Of a DNA stretch of 64,000 nt, positions 17,874-26,361 are shown piece by piece. The stretch's first letter is position 1, and the number at the start of each line of letters is the position of its first letter. The notes beneath the pieces were generated by a model, which saw nothing but the letters and a program-made list of their open reading frames with translations, made no database searches and was not told the DNA's origin. The stretch is from positions 1,736,001 through 1,800,000 of the forward strand of contig NZ_CP009928.1 of NCBI RefSeq assembly GCF_001021975.1, given 5' to 3'. The stretch comes from Chryseobacterium gallinarum (GTDB taxonomy: Bacteria > Bacteroidota > Bacteroidia > Flavobacteriales > Weeksellaceae). The translations under genes were made by a program, and so were the position numbers.

Positions 17874-19670
17874 TTATTTCTGTTTCTTGGCCCAAAGCTC
17901 CATCTTCCGGTTCAGAATATCCAGTGGAAGACATCCCTGGCTCAATACTTCATCATGAAAACTGGCCAGACTAAACCTGGCTCCCAGCTCTTTCTGATAT
18001 TTTTCTCTCAATTCACGGATTCTTAAAGAGCCTATTTTGTAGCCTAAGGCCTGCCCAGGCATAGCCATATATCTTTCCACTTCTGCCGTTGCAGCTCCTT
18101 CATCATAGGAAATATTACTCAGGAAGTATTTAATAGCTTCCTCTCTGCTCATTTTTCCTGTGTGCAAGCCGGTGTCCACTACCAGTCTTACCGCTCTTAG
18201 CATCTGGTCGCTTAAATATCCCATTTTCTGATAAGGATCTGTATATAACCCAAACTCAGGTCCTAAAGTCTCACAATAATGGGCCCAGCCTTCTCCGTAT
18301 GCTCCAAACCATCCGAATCTCATAAACTTGGGAAGGCGGGTATTCTCCTGCTGCAGAGAAACCTGATAATGGTGCCCCGGTATTGCCTCATGAAGAAAAA
18401 GAGACTCCATTCCCGAAGTTACATTAAACTTTGTAGGGTCCGGAAGCGGAACATAAAAAATACCAGCTCTTTTTCCGTCAGGAGTTCCCGGAATATATTC
18501 TGCACTGGCGCTGGCTTCCCTGAATTTTTCTGTTTGCCTGATTTCAAATTTTGTTTTTGGTGTCACATTAAACATGGTTTTCAGCTTCGGAGTAATCTTG
18601 GCCAGAATACCGTTAAACCCTGCTAAAACTTCTTTGGCGCTCTTATAGGTCATTGCTTTTGGATCGGTTTTCACAAAAGTGATAAACTCTTCCAGCGTTC
18701 CGGTAAAACCTACCTGTTGTTTTACTTTTTCCATTTCTGCACGCAGCATAGCCACTTGCTGCTGGCCAATCTTATTGATCTCCTCAGGTGATTTTTTAGT
18801 GGTAGTCCAGGTTTTTACATAATAGCTATATATTTCATTTCCATTGGGAAGGCTGTTGTAGCCGTCGGTATCTCTGGCTTTTGGCAGGTATTCTTTTTCA
18901 AGAAAAGTCCCCATTTTGGTGTAGGCAGGAATAATTTTTTTCGTGATAGCATCCTTATACAAAGCTGAAAATTTATCTTTCTGAGCCTGGGTAAAGTTTT
19001 TTGGAAAATTTCTTACCGGTCCGTAGAAAATATTTTTCTCCATATCGGCAGTGGTGATTTCCTCGGCTTTCATCTGAGGAATCATTTTGATAACCAGTTT
19101 TTTGGGAAGCACTATTTTATTGTTGATTCCTTCACGGAAATTATCTGTAGCGGCATTCATCCATTCCGGGAATTTTTCCATTCTTTTCAGCCAGTCATTA
19201 TAATCTTTCTCAGTTTTAAAAGGCTGGCTTCCTTCTCCGCTCCCATACAAAGGAAAGGTGAGCGGAAGTCCTCCGAATTGGGTAAAAGGAATGTACTCAG
19301 GATGATAGACATACGCTTCAATTTTGTCTTTTAAAGTATAGTCCAATACATCATAAACTACTTTGTCCTCATCAGAAAGAGCTTTATAATCAACGTGTTC
19401 CAGCTGTTTCTGCACAGAGTTATAGAACGCTATTTCTCCTGAGATGAAATCTTTATCAATATTGATAGGAAGCTGGTCATTGTATCTCGTATCTCCCTGA
19501 GATGTAGCATCTAAAGGATATAGTTTAAGGTACTGCTCATAATAATTGGAAGCAATGGAATCCAGGTTACTGGGAGTCACTTTTGTAAGGGGAGAATCAG
19601 ATTTTTTGCATGAAGCAAGGCTGATCATCAATCCTAATCCTAAAATACTTTTTGATAAGATGTTTTTCAT
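17874..19670 (-). CDS. DUF885 family lipoprotein (putative metallo-carboxypeptidase)
   Basis: 598 aa starting at ATG 19670; the frame is open 20 residues upstream, but this start gives a clean lipoprotein signal (ILGLGLMISLASCKKSD, lipobox LASC) and follows a -7 box. DUF885 proteins have an M32-like helical fold; the zinc motif SLFLHEAIPGHHYQ is present, with GEGWAHYCETLG further down as the third ligand region. Probably a periplasmic or surface peptidase. Ends in VLSQGCLPLDILNRKMELWAKK, the usual end of the family. Confidence 0.9.
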   Translation of the reverse strand: MKNILSKSILGLGLMISLASCKKSDSPLTKVTPSNLDSIASNYYEQYLKLYPLDATSQGDTRYNDQLPINIDKDFISGEIAFYNSVQKQLEHVDYKALSDEDKVVYDVLDYTLKDKIEAYVYHPEYIPFTQFGGLPLTFPLYGSGEGSQPFKTEKDYNDWLKRMEKFPEWMNAATDNFREGINNKIVLPKKLVIKMIPQMKAEEITTADMEKNIFYGPVRNFPKNFTQAQKDKFSALYKDAITKKIIPAYTKMGTFLEKEYLPKARDTDGYNSLPNGNEIYSYYVKTWTTTKKSPEEINKIGQQQVAMLRAEMEKVKQQVGFTGTLEEFITFVKTDPKAMTYKSAKEVLAGFNGILAKITPKLKTMFNVTPKTKFEIRQTEKFREASASAEYIPGTPDGKRAGIFYVPLPDPTKFNVTSGMESLFLHEAIPGHHYQVSLQQENTRLPKFMRFGWFGAYGEGWAHYCETLGPEFGLYTDPYQKMGYLSDQMLRAVRLVVDTGLHTGKMSREEAIKYFLSNISYDEGAATAEVERYMAMPGQALGYKIGSLRIRELREKYQKELGARFSLASFHDEVLSQGCLPLDILNRKMELWAKKQK

Positions 19671-19689
19671 ATTCAGAATCTTTATGAAA

Positions 19690-19697
19690 CAAAAGTA
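19690..19697 (-). promoter_or_regulatory. -7 box of the DUF885 gene
   Basis: TACTTTTG on the minus strand fits TAnnTTTG and lies 19 bp before the chosen ATG at 19670, supporting that start over the upstream one. Confidence 0.45.
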
Positions 19698-19782
19698 AGT
19701 AATATTGGGTGATTCAGACTCATTATACAATTTGATTTTAAAAAATAATTTTCAAAATCCTTTTCACTTTGAATCAATTTTT

Positions 19783-19790
19783 TATCTTTG
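19783..19790 (+). promoter_or_regulatory. -7 box upstream of the acidic protein gene
   Basis: TATCTTTG matches TAnnTTTG, 48 bp before the ATG at 19839. Confidence 0.45.
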
Positions 19791-19838
19791 TCTAAAACGT
19801 TTAACAATCATATTATTACAGTTCTTTTTTAAGAAAAA

Positions 19839-20300
19839 ATGAAAGGGATTTTAAAAATTTACCATCCGGATGAAACGCTAAAATACAATATCAGAAATAC
19901 TTATTGTAAAGCGGTTTACAGCAACCAGCAACATTTTTTAGAGGTTGAAATTATTACGGATGACAGTTTGGATCATGTAGATGATGATTCATTACAGTAC
20001 AACTTTCCGCAGCTTTCACTGGAAGTTTTCGATTTCCCTATCGAATCTTCGGAGATAGAAGGCAAAACAATCAAAATCAATGATTCTGACGAGGAAACCT
20101 ATACAGAAGTCGATTTATTCGATGATGAAGATGCTTATATCTATGATAATGAGCTTCTTTTTGAAAAGAATGAAGAGGGAGAGCTTCAGGTAATCTGGAA
20201 GGGAAATATTGATGATTTCTATACGGGATCCGATAACCCTATTCCTTTCAGGTTGAAATGCGAATTCAGACAGGATGATATCGAAGTAGACGAGGATTAA
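19839..20300 (+). CDS. Acidic hypothetical cytoplasmic protein
   Basis: 153 aa, strongly acidic (runs such as DDSLDHVDDDS, DSDEETYTEVDLFDDEDAY and the C-terminal DDIEVDED), no signal peptide or membrane segment. Begins MKGILKIYHPDETLKYNIRN. No family is recognised, but the gene has a good promoter and a clean frame. It lies upstream of the exbB operon, separated by 160 bp with its own promoter. Confidence 0.7.
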   Translation: MKGILKIYHPDETLKYNIRNTYCKAVYSNQQHFLEVEIITDDSLDHVDDDSLQYNFPQLSLEVFDFPIESSEIEGKTIKINDSDEETYTEVDLFDDEDAYIYDNELLFEKNEEGELQVIWKGNIDDFYTGSDNPIPFRLKCEFRQDDIEVDED

Positions 20301-20424
20301 TTCCTTTCCGATACCCTATTTTACCAGATTTCTTTTCAAATTATTTTTTTGGAGAGAAATTTGTTGTTTGTATATCATAACAAATTTTAAGCAATTTTTA
20401 AGATATCAATTAATAATATTCCAC

Positions 20425-20432
20425 TACATTTG
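20425..20432 (+). promoter_or_regulatory. -7 box of the exbB-exbD-tonB operon
   Basis: TACATTTG fits TAnnTTTG, 30 bp before the exbB-like ATG at 20463. Confidence 0.5.
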
Positions 20433-20462
20433 TCGTTGAAACTTTTATAAAAATTCACATTA

Positions 20463-21167
20463 ATGCTGTTAACGGAACTTACTCAGATTTTATTTGCACA
20501 AATCGCTACACCCGCAGTTGCTACAGACAATTTAGAATTTTCATTTTGGAAGATCATGTTCCATGGAGGAGCTTTCGCTAAAATAGTGATGGTAACCGTA
20601 TTGCTGCTGGGCGTATTTTCTTTATACCTGTTTTTTGAAAGGTTTTTCTTTATTAAAAGGCTGACCTCGAAGACAGATTCCAACTTTATGAATAATATTG
20701 AAGATTTTATCAAAGCAGGAAAGATTGAGGCAGCAAGTGATTATTGTAAGACGCAAAATTCCCCGGAAGGGAGAATCCTGGAAAAAGGAATTTCAAGATT
20801 AGGTCGTCCTGTTTCAGATATTGTAAGTGCAATGGAGGCTCAGGCTCAGGTAGAAGTGGCCAATATGGAGAAAAACCTTAACCTTTTGGCGGTAGTTCCG
20901 AGTATTGCTCCGATGTTAGGACTTTTAGGTACCGTAATCGGGATGATCATCGCCTTTTTTAATTTGTCCCATGCTACCGGATCTTTTTCTCCGAAAACCC
21001 TTTCAGAAGGTATTTATACGGCATTAGGACAAACAGCAGTAGGTTTGGCAGTGGCTATCCCGGCTAACTTCTGTTATAATATTCTTTTGACAAGAATTGA
21101 TAAGTTTGTATTAAAAGCCCAGAATATGTCAGGCGAGTTTTTAGACCTTATCAACAAACCTTTATAA
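20463..21167 (+). CDS. exbB: MotA/TolQ/ExbB proton channel family protein
   Basis: 234 aa. Three transmembrane helices at about residues 36-58, 138-165 and 178-205. The conserved LLAVVPSIAPMLGLLGTVIGMIIAFFNLS and ALGQTAVGLAVAIPANFCYNI segments are the ExbB/TolQ proton-channel core. Together with ExbD it uses the proton motive force to energise TonB. The first ~30 residues (QIATPAVATDN) are an extra periplasmic extension. First gene of an ExbB-ExbD-TonB set. Confidence 0.92.
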   Translation: MLLTELTQILFAQIATPAVATDNLEFSFWKIMFHGGAFAKIVMVTVLLLGVFSLYLFFERFFFIKRLTSKTDSNFMNNIEDFIKAGKIEAASDYCKTQNSPEGRILEKGISRLGRPVSDIVSAMEAQAQVEVANMEKNLNLLAVVPSIAPMLGLLGTVIGMIIAFFNLSHATGSFSPKTLSEGIYTALGQTAVGLAVAIPANFCYNILLTRIDKFVLKAQNMSGEFLDLINKPL

Positions 21168-21248
21168 ATCTTTCTTATGAAATCGCAGTGAAAGGGATTT
21201 ACACCGTTAAGCGATTCCATCTGACCCTTAAAATAGCAGAATAAACAG

Positions 21249-21647
21249 ATGAAAATTCAGAGAAGAAATAAAGCAAACCCGGAATTCAGTTTAGCAGCGA
21301 TGACAGATGTTATCCTGTTGATGCTGATTTTCTTTATGGTAACGTCTTCTGCAGCCAATCAAAGTGCCATTGATGTAAACTTACCGAAAACCGGAGCTGT
21401 TGAAGATAATATACCCAATCCTGTTACCGTAAGTATCAAACCCGATGGGTCTTATTTTGTAGATGATAATCCCGTGAATAGAGGAGAACTGGAGCAGGTT
21501 ATTATAGATAAGCTGGCCGGTCAGGAAAAAAAATCCTTTACCATCAGGGCAGATGAAAATACGCTGCATAAAGACGTTGTTTTCGTAATGGAAATTGCTG
21601 AAAAACATAAGATTAATATTGCTATAGCAACAGTTAAAGATAAATAA
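21249..21647 (+). CDS. exbD: Biopolymer transporter ExbD
   Basis: 132 aa. Short cytoplasmic N-terminus, single helix with the essential Asp in FSLAAMTDVILLMLIFFMVTSS, then a periplasmic domain ending HKINIAIATVKDK. Length and layout are normal for ExbD/TolR. It lies 81 bp after exbB and 20 bp before the tonB-like gene. Confidence 0.93.
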   Translation: MKIQRRNKANPEFSLAAMTDVILLMLIFFMVTSSAANQSAIDVNLPKTGAVEDNIPNPVTVSIKPDGSYFVDDNPVNRGELEQVIIDKLAGQEKKSFTIRADENTLHKDVVFVMEIAEKHKINIAIATVKDK

Positions 21648-21667
21648 TATACCGGATCGCCGGAAGA

Positions 21668-22564
21668 ATGACTTTTAAGATGAGAAGCTATACTGCCAAC
21701 AGAAACGAAGAAAACAAGGATAGAGTAAAGAGTGCTTTGCTTTCTGTCTTTATTTGGGCTGCCGTTTTGCTTTTTGTTTTTTTATATAAATTAAAACCGG
21801 AACTTGATAAAGAACCCGAAGTGGTGACTACCATGCTCGTGAATTTCGGGGATAACAGAAATGGGAATGGAATTGAAGAGCCGGCAGAACAACCCGGAAG
21901 CTTGGCTGCTGCCACGGAAGAAGTAACTCCCGAGCCGGCGGAAACTCCTGTTCCCGAAACCAAAACAGTAGTAAAACCAGAGCCTGCTCCCGAGCCAAAG
22001 AAAACAGAAGCTAAGGAAAAGATTATTACAGGAAACAGTTCAAAGAATACCGTTTCTAAAAAAGAAGACTCGAAAAAAGCGGAAAAGAAAGAAGCAACAA
22101 GCAATAGCGCTTCAAAAAACACCAAAAAGTCAGGAGCTGCTACGGCAAATGCCAAAACAGGAAATGGTGACGGAAAAGGAAATGCTGCTATTGGCAACCT
22201 GATTAAAGGAAGGGGCACAAAGGCGGGAAGCCAGGGCACCGGGCAGGGAATTGGAAATGCAGGTGATCCTTTAGGTGGTGATGGAAATGGGGATAGTAAA
22301 GTGGGAATCGACCGAAAATTAGTGGGATATATTCCGGGAACAATGGGTAGAGGTGGTGCTCAGCCTTCCCATAGCTGTACGGCAAGCGGATCTATCACTA
22401 TTGCTTATACTGTAGATAAGGCTGGTAACGTAGTCTCTGCAAGAAGGGCCGGAGGAATCTCGGATCCTTGTGTGTCATCTACTTCCATAGCCTGGGTAAA
22501 AAAATATGTAAAGGCAGAGAAAGCCAATACATCCTCTACCGGAACCTATAAAATTACATTCTAA
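21668..22564 (+). CDS. TonB-like energy transducer
   Basis: 298 aa (start either 21668 or the ATG at 21683). One N-terminal helix (SALLSVFIWAAVLLFVFLY), a Pro/Glu/Lys-rich periplasm-spanning linker (about residues 60-150), a Gly/Asn-rich stretch (GNGDGKGNAAIGN..), then a C-terminal domain with GSITIAYTVDKAGNVVSARRAGG and IAWVKKYVKAEK. The C-terminal fold corresponds to TonB but the usual YP motif is absent. By position it is the third member of the ExbB-ExbD-TonB system that would power outer-membrane receptors. Confidence 0.85.
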   Translation: MTFKMRSYTANRNEENKDRVKSALLSVFIWAAVLLFVFLYKLKPELDKEPEVVTTMLVNFGDNRNGNGIEEPAEQPGSLAAATEEVTPEPAETPVPETKTVVKPEPAPEPKKTEAKEKIITGNSSKNTVSKKEDSKKAEKKEATSNSASKNTKKSGAATANAKTGNGDGKGNAAIGNLIKGRGTKAGSQGTGQGIGNAGDPLGGDGNGDSKVGIDRKLVGYIPGTMGRGGAQPSHSCTASGSITIAYTVDKAGNVVSARRAGGISDPCVSSTSIAWVKKYVKAEKANTSSTGTYKITF

Positions 22565-22569
22565 CATAG

Positions 22570-22595
22570 AAAGCGCTTATTCAAGTGCTTTTTTT
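22570..22595 (+). terminator. Terminator of the exbB-exbD-tonB operon
   Basis: Stem AAAGCGCTT / AAGTGCTTT (one G-U) with loop ATTC and a seven-T tail, 6 bp after the tonB stop; it overlaps the 3' end of the convergent gene. Confidence 0.75.
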
Positions 22596-22969
22596 AATTC
22601 ATTGATCCTGTTGATGACCGGAAGAGCAAAAATCCCGCTGGTCTGAAGATACAGTTCATAAAATGTCTTTGCCTTATCCTGAAAATCTTTATTGTGCTCT
22701 CCTTTGCTTTTAAAGTAAAAAAGATTCCCAAGCATCTCATAATAATCTTTATGATCTCTTTCCTGTTTCTGGCTGACCAGGGCGATCATGTCTTCCTTAG
22801 TCATTGAAGAAACTTCTGTGAAATTCATCTTGAAAATGTTCCGCATCAGCGTATCAAAATCCAGTTCTTTCTGCAGTAAACTTTCTTCAGGTTTGTCCAG
22901 GATCAGCTTTTCCAAAGCCTGGGTAAGTTGACGGATGAGTCTTAATGTAAATTCTTTATCTGTGATCAT
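22577..22969 (-). CDS. Hypothetical helical cytoplasmic protein
   Basis: 130 aa, all-helical by pattern, starting MITDKEFTLRLIRQLTQALEKLILDKPEESL. No signal peptide or catalytic motif visible. Similar short proteins with 'RLIRQLT..L..ll.gk' starts occur as DUF6483-type hypothetical proteins in other phyla, but I am not sure of membership. Lies downstream of the nucleoside-gate gene on the same strand with a 70-bp gap. Confidence 0.65.
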   Translation of the reverse strand: MITDKEFTLRLIRQLTQALEKLILDKPEESLLQKELDFDTLMRNIFKMNFTEVSSMTKEDMIALVSQKQERDHKDYYEMLGNLFYFKSKGEHNKDFQDKAKTFYELYLQTSGIFALPVINRINELKKALE

Positions 22970-23039
22970 AATGGGTAATTTTATTGCTGGTTGTTAGTTG
23001 TTAGTTTGGAGTGATGTGCGGCATCAACCATCAGCTTGA

Positions 23040-24443
23040 TTAAGCAAAGAATAAATAAGCCAAAGCAATAGAGGTAATAATTCCCACCAAATCGGCCAGA
23101 AGCATGGCAATTACAGTGTATCTTGTATTCTTTACCGCTACGGCCCCGAAATATACGGCAATCACATAAAACGTCGTATCTGAGCTTCCCTGGAGAACAG
23201 CAGCCAGCTTACCCTGAAAACTATCTGCTCCAAAAGTAGCCATCGTATCCACCATCATTCCTCTTGCTCCTGACCCGGACAAAGGCTTGATTAAAGCCGT
23301 TGGAAGCCCATCCACGAAACGTGGGTCAAGGCTTGCTGCGTTGGCTACCCATTTCATTCCATCAATAATCACATCAAATACTCCGGACGTTCTTAATAAA
23401 GAAATGGCGATCAACATCCCTACCAGATAGGGAATAATCTTTACACAGGTTGTAAAGCCTTCCTTTGCTCCTTCAATAAAGGCGTCAAAAACGTTGATCT
23501 TCTTGTAGACGGCTCCAAGTACTATGGCGAGGAAAATGAAGAGAATGAGCCCGTTACTTAGAACTTTACTGAAATCATCCAGCTCATCTTTGCTCAGCTG
23601 CACCAGATATACCACCAGCAAGGCGATAATAGCCGAAATACCACCTACATAGGCAATAACCACCGGACGAAGAAGGTTGATCTTCTGATATAAAGAAACA
23701 ATAATCATTGCGGCCAGCGTTGCAGCAAAAGTGGCAATCATACAGGGAAGAAATATATCGGTAGGGGTTTTGGATCCCATTGAGGCCCTTATGGCAATAA
23801 TGGAAACAGGAATTAAGGTCATTCCACCTGCATGAAGGCAGAGAAACATGATCTGCGAATTACTGGCCGTATCTTTATTGGGATTTAAGGTCTGCAGGCT
23901 TTCCATGGCCTTTAATCCAAATGGTGTGGCTGCATTATCCAGGCCAAGAAGGTTGGCGCTGAAATTCATCAGCATATGTCCGAATGCCGGATGATTTTTC
24001 GGGATTTCCGGAAATAATTTTGAAAAGAACGGCTGGATAAACCGGCTTAAAAGATTAATCCCGCCAGCTTTTTCAGCAATACTCATAAAACCCATGAAGA
24101 GTGTCATGATTCCAATCAATCCAAGACAGATTTTTACTGCTGTTTCTGAAGTTCCGATCACCCCATCCGCTTCCTGAACACGGTAAATGTTTACATTTTG
24201 CTTTAAAGAATCTGTTTTATAATGAATTCTGCTGTCTGCAAAATCATTTTTCTTTATCAGGCTATCCTTCACAACAGGAGACAGGCTGCTCATGGGCTGG
24301 GTTGCGATCTTTACCGTGTCACCGCCTTTTCCTACTACCATATCATTGAAAATGGTTTTGTAATGGCTTGACGAAATGTATTTTATACTGGCAATGGCAA
24401 TGGCAATGATAATGAAAGCCGACCAAATTCTGCTGAGAACCAT
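23040..24443 (-). CDS. Nucleoside-recognition (Gate) domain membrane protein, SpmA-SpmB fusion type
   Basis: 467 aa with about ten hydrophobic segments. The N-terminal half contains FSANLLGLDNAATPFGLKAMESLQ (SpmA-type Gate motif) and the C-terminal half IPYLVGMLIAISLLRTSGVFDVIIDGM and LPTALIKPLSGSGARGMMVDTM (SpmB-type Gate motif). In Firmicutes these are two proteins involved in spore maturation; the fused form is common in non-sporulating Bacteroidota, where its substrate is unknown. A ~75-residue periplasmic insert follows the first helix. Confidence 0.85.
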   Translation of the reverse strand: MVLSRIWSAFIIIAIAIASIKYISSSHYKTIFNDMVVGKGGDTVKIATQPMSSLSPVVKDSLIKKNDFADSRIHYKTDSLKQNVNIYRVQEADGVIGTSETAVKICLGLIGIMTLFMGFMSIAEKAGGINLLSRFIQPFFSKLFPEIPKNHPAFGHMLMNFSANLLGLDNAATPFGLKAMESLQTLNPNKDTASNSQIMFLCLHAGGMTLIPVSIIAIRASMGSKTPTDIFLPCMIATFAATLAAMIIVSLYQKINLLRPVVIAYVGGISAIIALLVVYLVQLSKDELDDFSKVLSNGLILFIFLAIVLGAVYKKINVFDAFIEGAKEGFTTCVKIIPYLVGMLIAISLLRTSGVFDVIIDGMKWVANAASLDPRFVDGLPTALIKPLSGSGARGMMVDTMATFGADSFQGKLAAVLQGSSDTTFYVIAVYFGAVAVKNTRYTVIAMLLADLVGIITSIALAYLFFA

Positions 24444-25097
24444 TCGATTGATTTAATTGTTTAAACTTATCAAAAATACTTTAAATCACAAAAGGCACAA
24501 AAGAATTAAACTCTTAAGTTTTTGAAAAGTGAAGAGAATTCTACTGAAGAGATACTCAAGTTTTTGAAAATCATTTGTTTTAATATAATAGTCGTAAAGT
24601 TTTTAATGGAAGGTATAAAATTTTACGTTCTCAGAGGCGTTGGCACTTAGCAGAGCGCTTTATATTTTGTAAAGATAGTAGTTAGAAAAACCTTAAGATA
24701 GGCTTTAACCAAATATAAAAATCAATTAGATATGGCTGTATTCATCTGTACGCCTGCTATACACCTGCTAAGCAAGAGAAGAATTCCGGTAACCAGCCCA
24801 TAACAGAGAATCATCATGATCCATGGAATTGATATTAAAGATTTACATTGTAGGTATTGGTTGTTTAATTGCTTTTTGTGTTATACTGATCAGAAAACTT
24901 TAAATAACTCTATAAATAATAATGTCCTGCAAAAATCTACAGAAATATAATATACTTGAAGACGAGTTACATAAGAAACAAAAAATACATCTTATATAGA
25001 ATCTTGGAATATTTTTAAGTCATACGTAAGAGAAATATCAGATTTTATATTTCATTTTTAATAAAATTAATCCTATATTTGATTAGTTGAAACTTAT
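24444..25097. other. 650-bp intergenic region at the left edge of the lanthipeptide cluster
   Basis: No convincing gene. It contains a 13-bp direct repeat (AAGTTTTTGAAAA at 24516-24528 and 24558-24570) and two tiny overlapping open frames, one of which (24823-24903) would encode a 26-residue hydrophobic peptide and the other (from 24816) 44 residues. Codon patterns do not support either. The region marks the change from typical to AT-richer sequence and is the place where the cluster promoter lies. Confidence 0.5.
25050..25081 (+). promoter_or_regulatory. Probable promoter of the lanthipeptide biosynthesis operon
   Basis: TATATTTG at 25074-25081 fits the TAnnTTTG -7 consensus; a weak TTTC at 25050-25053 sits 20 bp upstream where a -33 TTTG is expected. 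The first gene starts at 25098. The same octamer is used before the precursor genes at 35926. Confidence 0.55.
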
Positions 25098-25442
25098 ATG
25101 AAAAGCTTATTTGTAGCGATATTTTTTTTAATACTTGATAATTTTTGTTGTCAATCTGTTAAATATTTGCAAAATGTAATTATTCCTTCACATGAAGGAA
25201 TGCTAATTCGTGCCCCAAAATCAGCAGCACATATGCAAATAAAAAATTTATCTTTTGAAAAAGTGGTTCTCAATTCTCCATTGAAAGTTCCTGATTATAT
25301 TTTATCAAAGTCTGAGTTTAGCTATGTACTTCCAAAAAAGGGATACATTTACTTTTATAATTATTCTGCTTCAGACATTACTATTCAGTTAGATATAGAA
25401 AGTAAAAAACAATTTATTATTGAAAAACTAAAAACTAAATAA
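25098..25442 (+). CDS. Small exported hypothetical protein at the head of the lanthipeptide operon
   Basis: 114 aa. A hydrophobic N-terminus (KSLFVAIFFLILDNFCCQS) looks like a signal peptide; two adjacent Cys follow it but the sequence is not a good lipobox. The remainder is predicted beta-rich (HMQIKNLSFEKVVLNS, YIYFYNYSASDITIQLDIES), compatible with a small Ig-like or beta-sandwich domain. It is the first gene after the promoter and 31 bp before the arginase-like gene. Role unknown; a self-protection role is possible because no LanI or LanFEG immunity gene is seen, but this is only positional inference. Confidence 0.55.
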   Translation: MKSLFVAIFFLILDNFCCQSVKYLQNVIIPSHEGMLIRAPKSAAHMQIKNLSFEKVVLNSPLKVPDYILSKSEFSYVLPKKGYIYFYNYSASDITIQLDIESKKQFIIEKLKTK

Positions 25443-25473
25443 AGAATCACACTCTCACCAACTCCCAAAATTT

Positions 25474-26361
25474 ATGAAAACAAAATGTCATGTCATTGAG
25501 GAACACAATGAAGCACTTATAGTTTGGATAAAATATATTAAAAATAATCAGATTCCTCCCTCACATAATTTTCTATTACATTTTGATGACCATTCTGATA
25601 TGTCCATTCCTAAATTTGACGAAAGCCTTACAGGGATATTCCAAAAATCAGATGATGATATTGTGGACTTTGTAATGAGAAATATTACAATAGAAACATT
25701 CATTGTATCTGCATGCTTTCTAAAAATTTTTGATAAAGTAGACTGGATTCAGATAGATGGTGTAACGAGCTCCAGACAAAATTATGTTACCTCTTATAAT
25801 GATGATGGTAAAAATATAATTTCCGGACTATTAATGTCTGAAGAAAATCCTTTTTTGCAAAATAAAACATCACATTGTTATACTTTTAATAAATTTTCAG
25901 AAAAGACATTCTCTTATAATGAATCTCCCGATACAGTTTTTTTTCTGGATATTGATTTAGATTACTTTTCCTGTGAAGTAAATCCGAATTTAGCAAATGA
26001 AGTTGTAATAGAAATTTCAAAGGATGAATATGATAATTTTAACTCTAATTTTTATCATCCGGTAAGGTATCTTGTTAATAGGGTTGAGGTGATGACTCAG
26101 GATGAAAAGTATTATTTAGTGATCAACTACTATCACGATGTAATTCCAAGCCCCAGAAAAGTTGATAATGATGCTATTTTGTATAGGCTCAATGATTTGA
26201 AAAACAAGTTACTTGAAATTCCTGTTTCCCCCAAAATTATTACGATTTGTAAATCAGTAAATAGCGGATATCTTCCCGAAGATCAATGCGAGTTCATTCT
26301 GACTCATCTAATAAACGTATTGAATGAAATTTATGATTTAAATGTTTGCTATGGATATTAA
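25474..26361 (+). CDS. UPF0489 family protein, probable peptide arginase
   Basis: 295 aa. The protein matches the UPF0489 pattern: LLHFDDHSDM at residues 34-43 and FFLDIDLDYFSC at 156-167, which mirror the DxHxD and DxDxxD metal-binding motifs of the ureohydrolase (arginase) fold; near the C-terminus is ITICKSVNSGYLPEDQCEF. A member of this family, OspR of the landornamide pathway, converts Arg residues of a RiPP precursor to ornithine, releasing urea. Here it lies in a lanthipeptide operon, 31 bp after the previous gene and overlapping the LanC gene by 20 bp. Each precursor has an Arg in its conserved CCKR block, the likely substrate. Family assignment is by motif; activity is inferred. Confidence 0.8.
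   Translation: MKTKCHVIEEHNEALIVWIKYIKNNQIPPSHNFLLHFDDHSDMSIPKFDESLTGIFQKSDDDIVDFVMRNITIETFIVSACFLKIFDKVDWIQIDGVTSSRQNYVTSYNDDGKNIISGLLMSEENPFLQNKTSHCYTFNKFSEKTFSYNESPDTVFFLDIDLDYFSCEVNPNLANEVVIEISKDEYDNFNSNFYHPVRYLVNRVEVMTQDEKYYLVINYYHDVIPSPRKVDNDAILYRLNDLKNKLLEIPVSPKIITICKSVNSGYLPEDQCEFILTHLINVLNEIYDLNVCYGY

Noticed and set aside
21688..22239. 183-codon open frame antisense to the tonB-like gene
   Set aside because: Low-complexity Phe/Ser/Val-rich mirror of the Lys/Glu/Ala linker; no start context.
24516..24570. 13-bp direct repeat as possible att or insertion boundary
   Set aside because: Both copies are 42 bp apart on the same side of the cluster; no matching copy at the right end was seen.
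24816..24950. Tiny overlapping frames (26 and 44 codons) left of the cluster
   Set aside because: Two frames compete, neither has a promoter or leader-like motif; kept only as a note.
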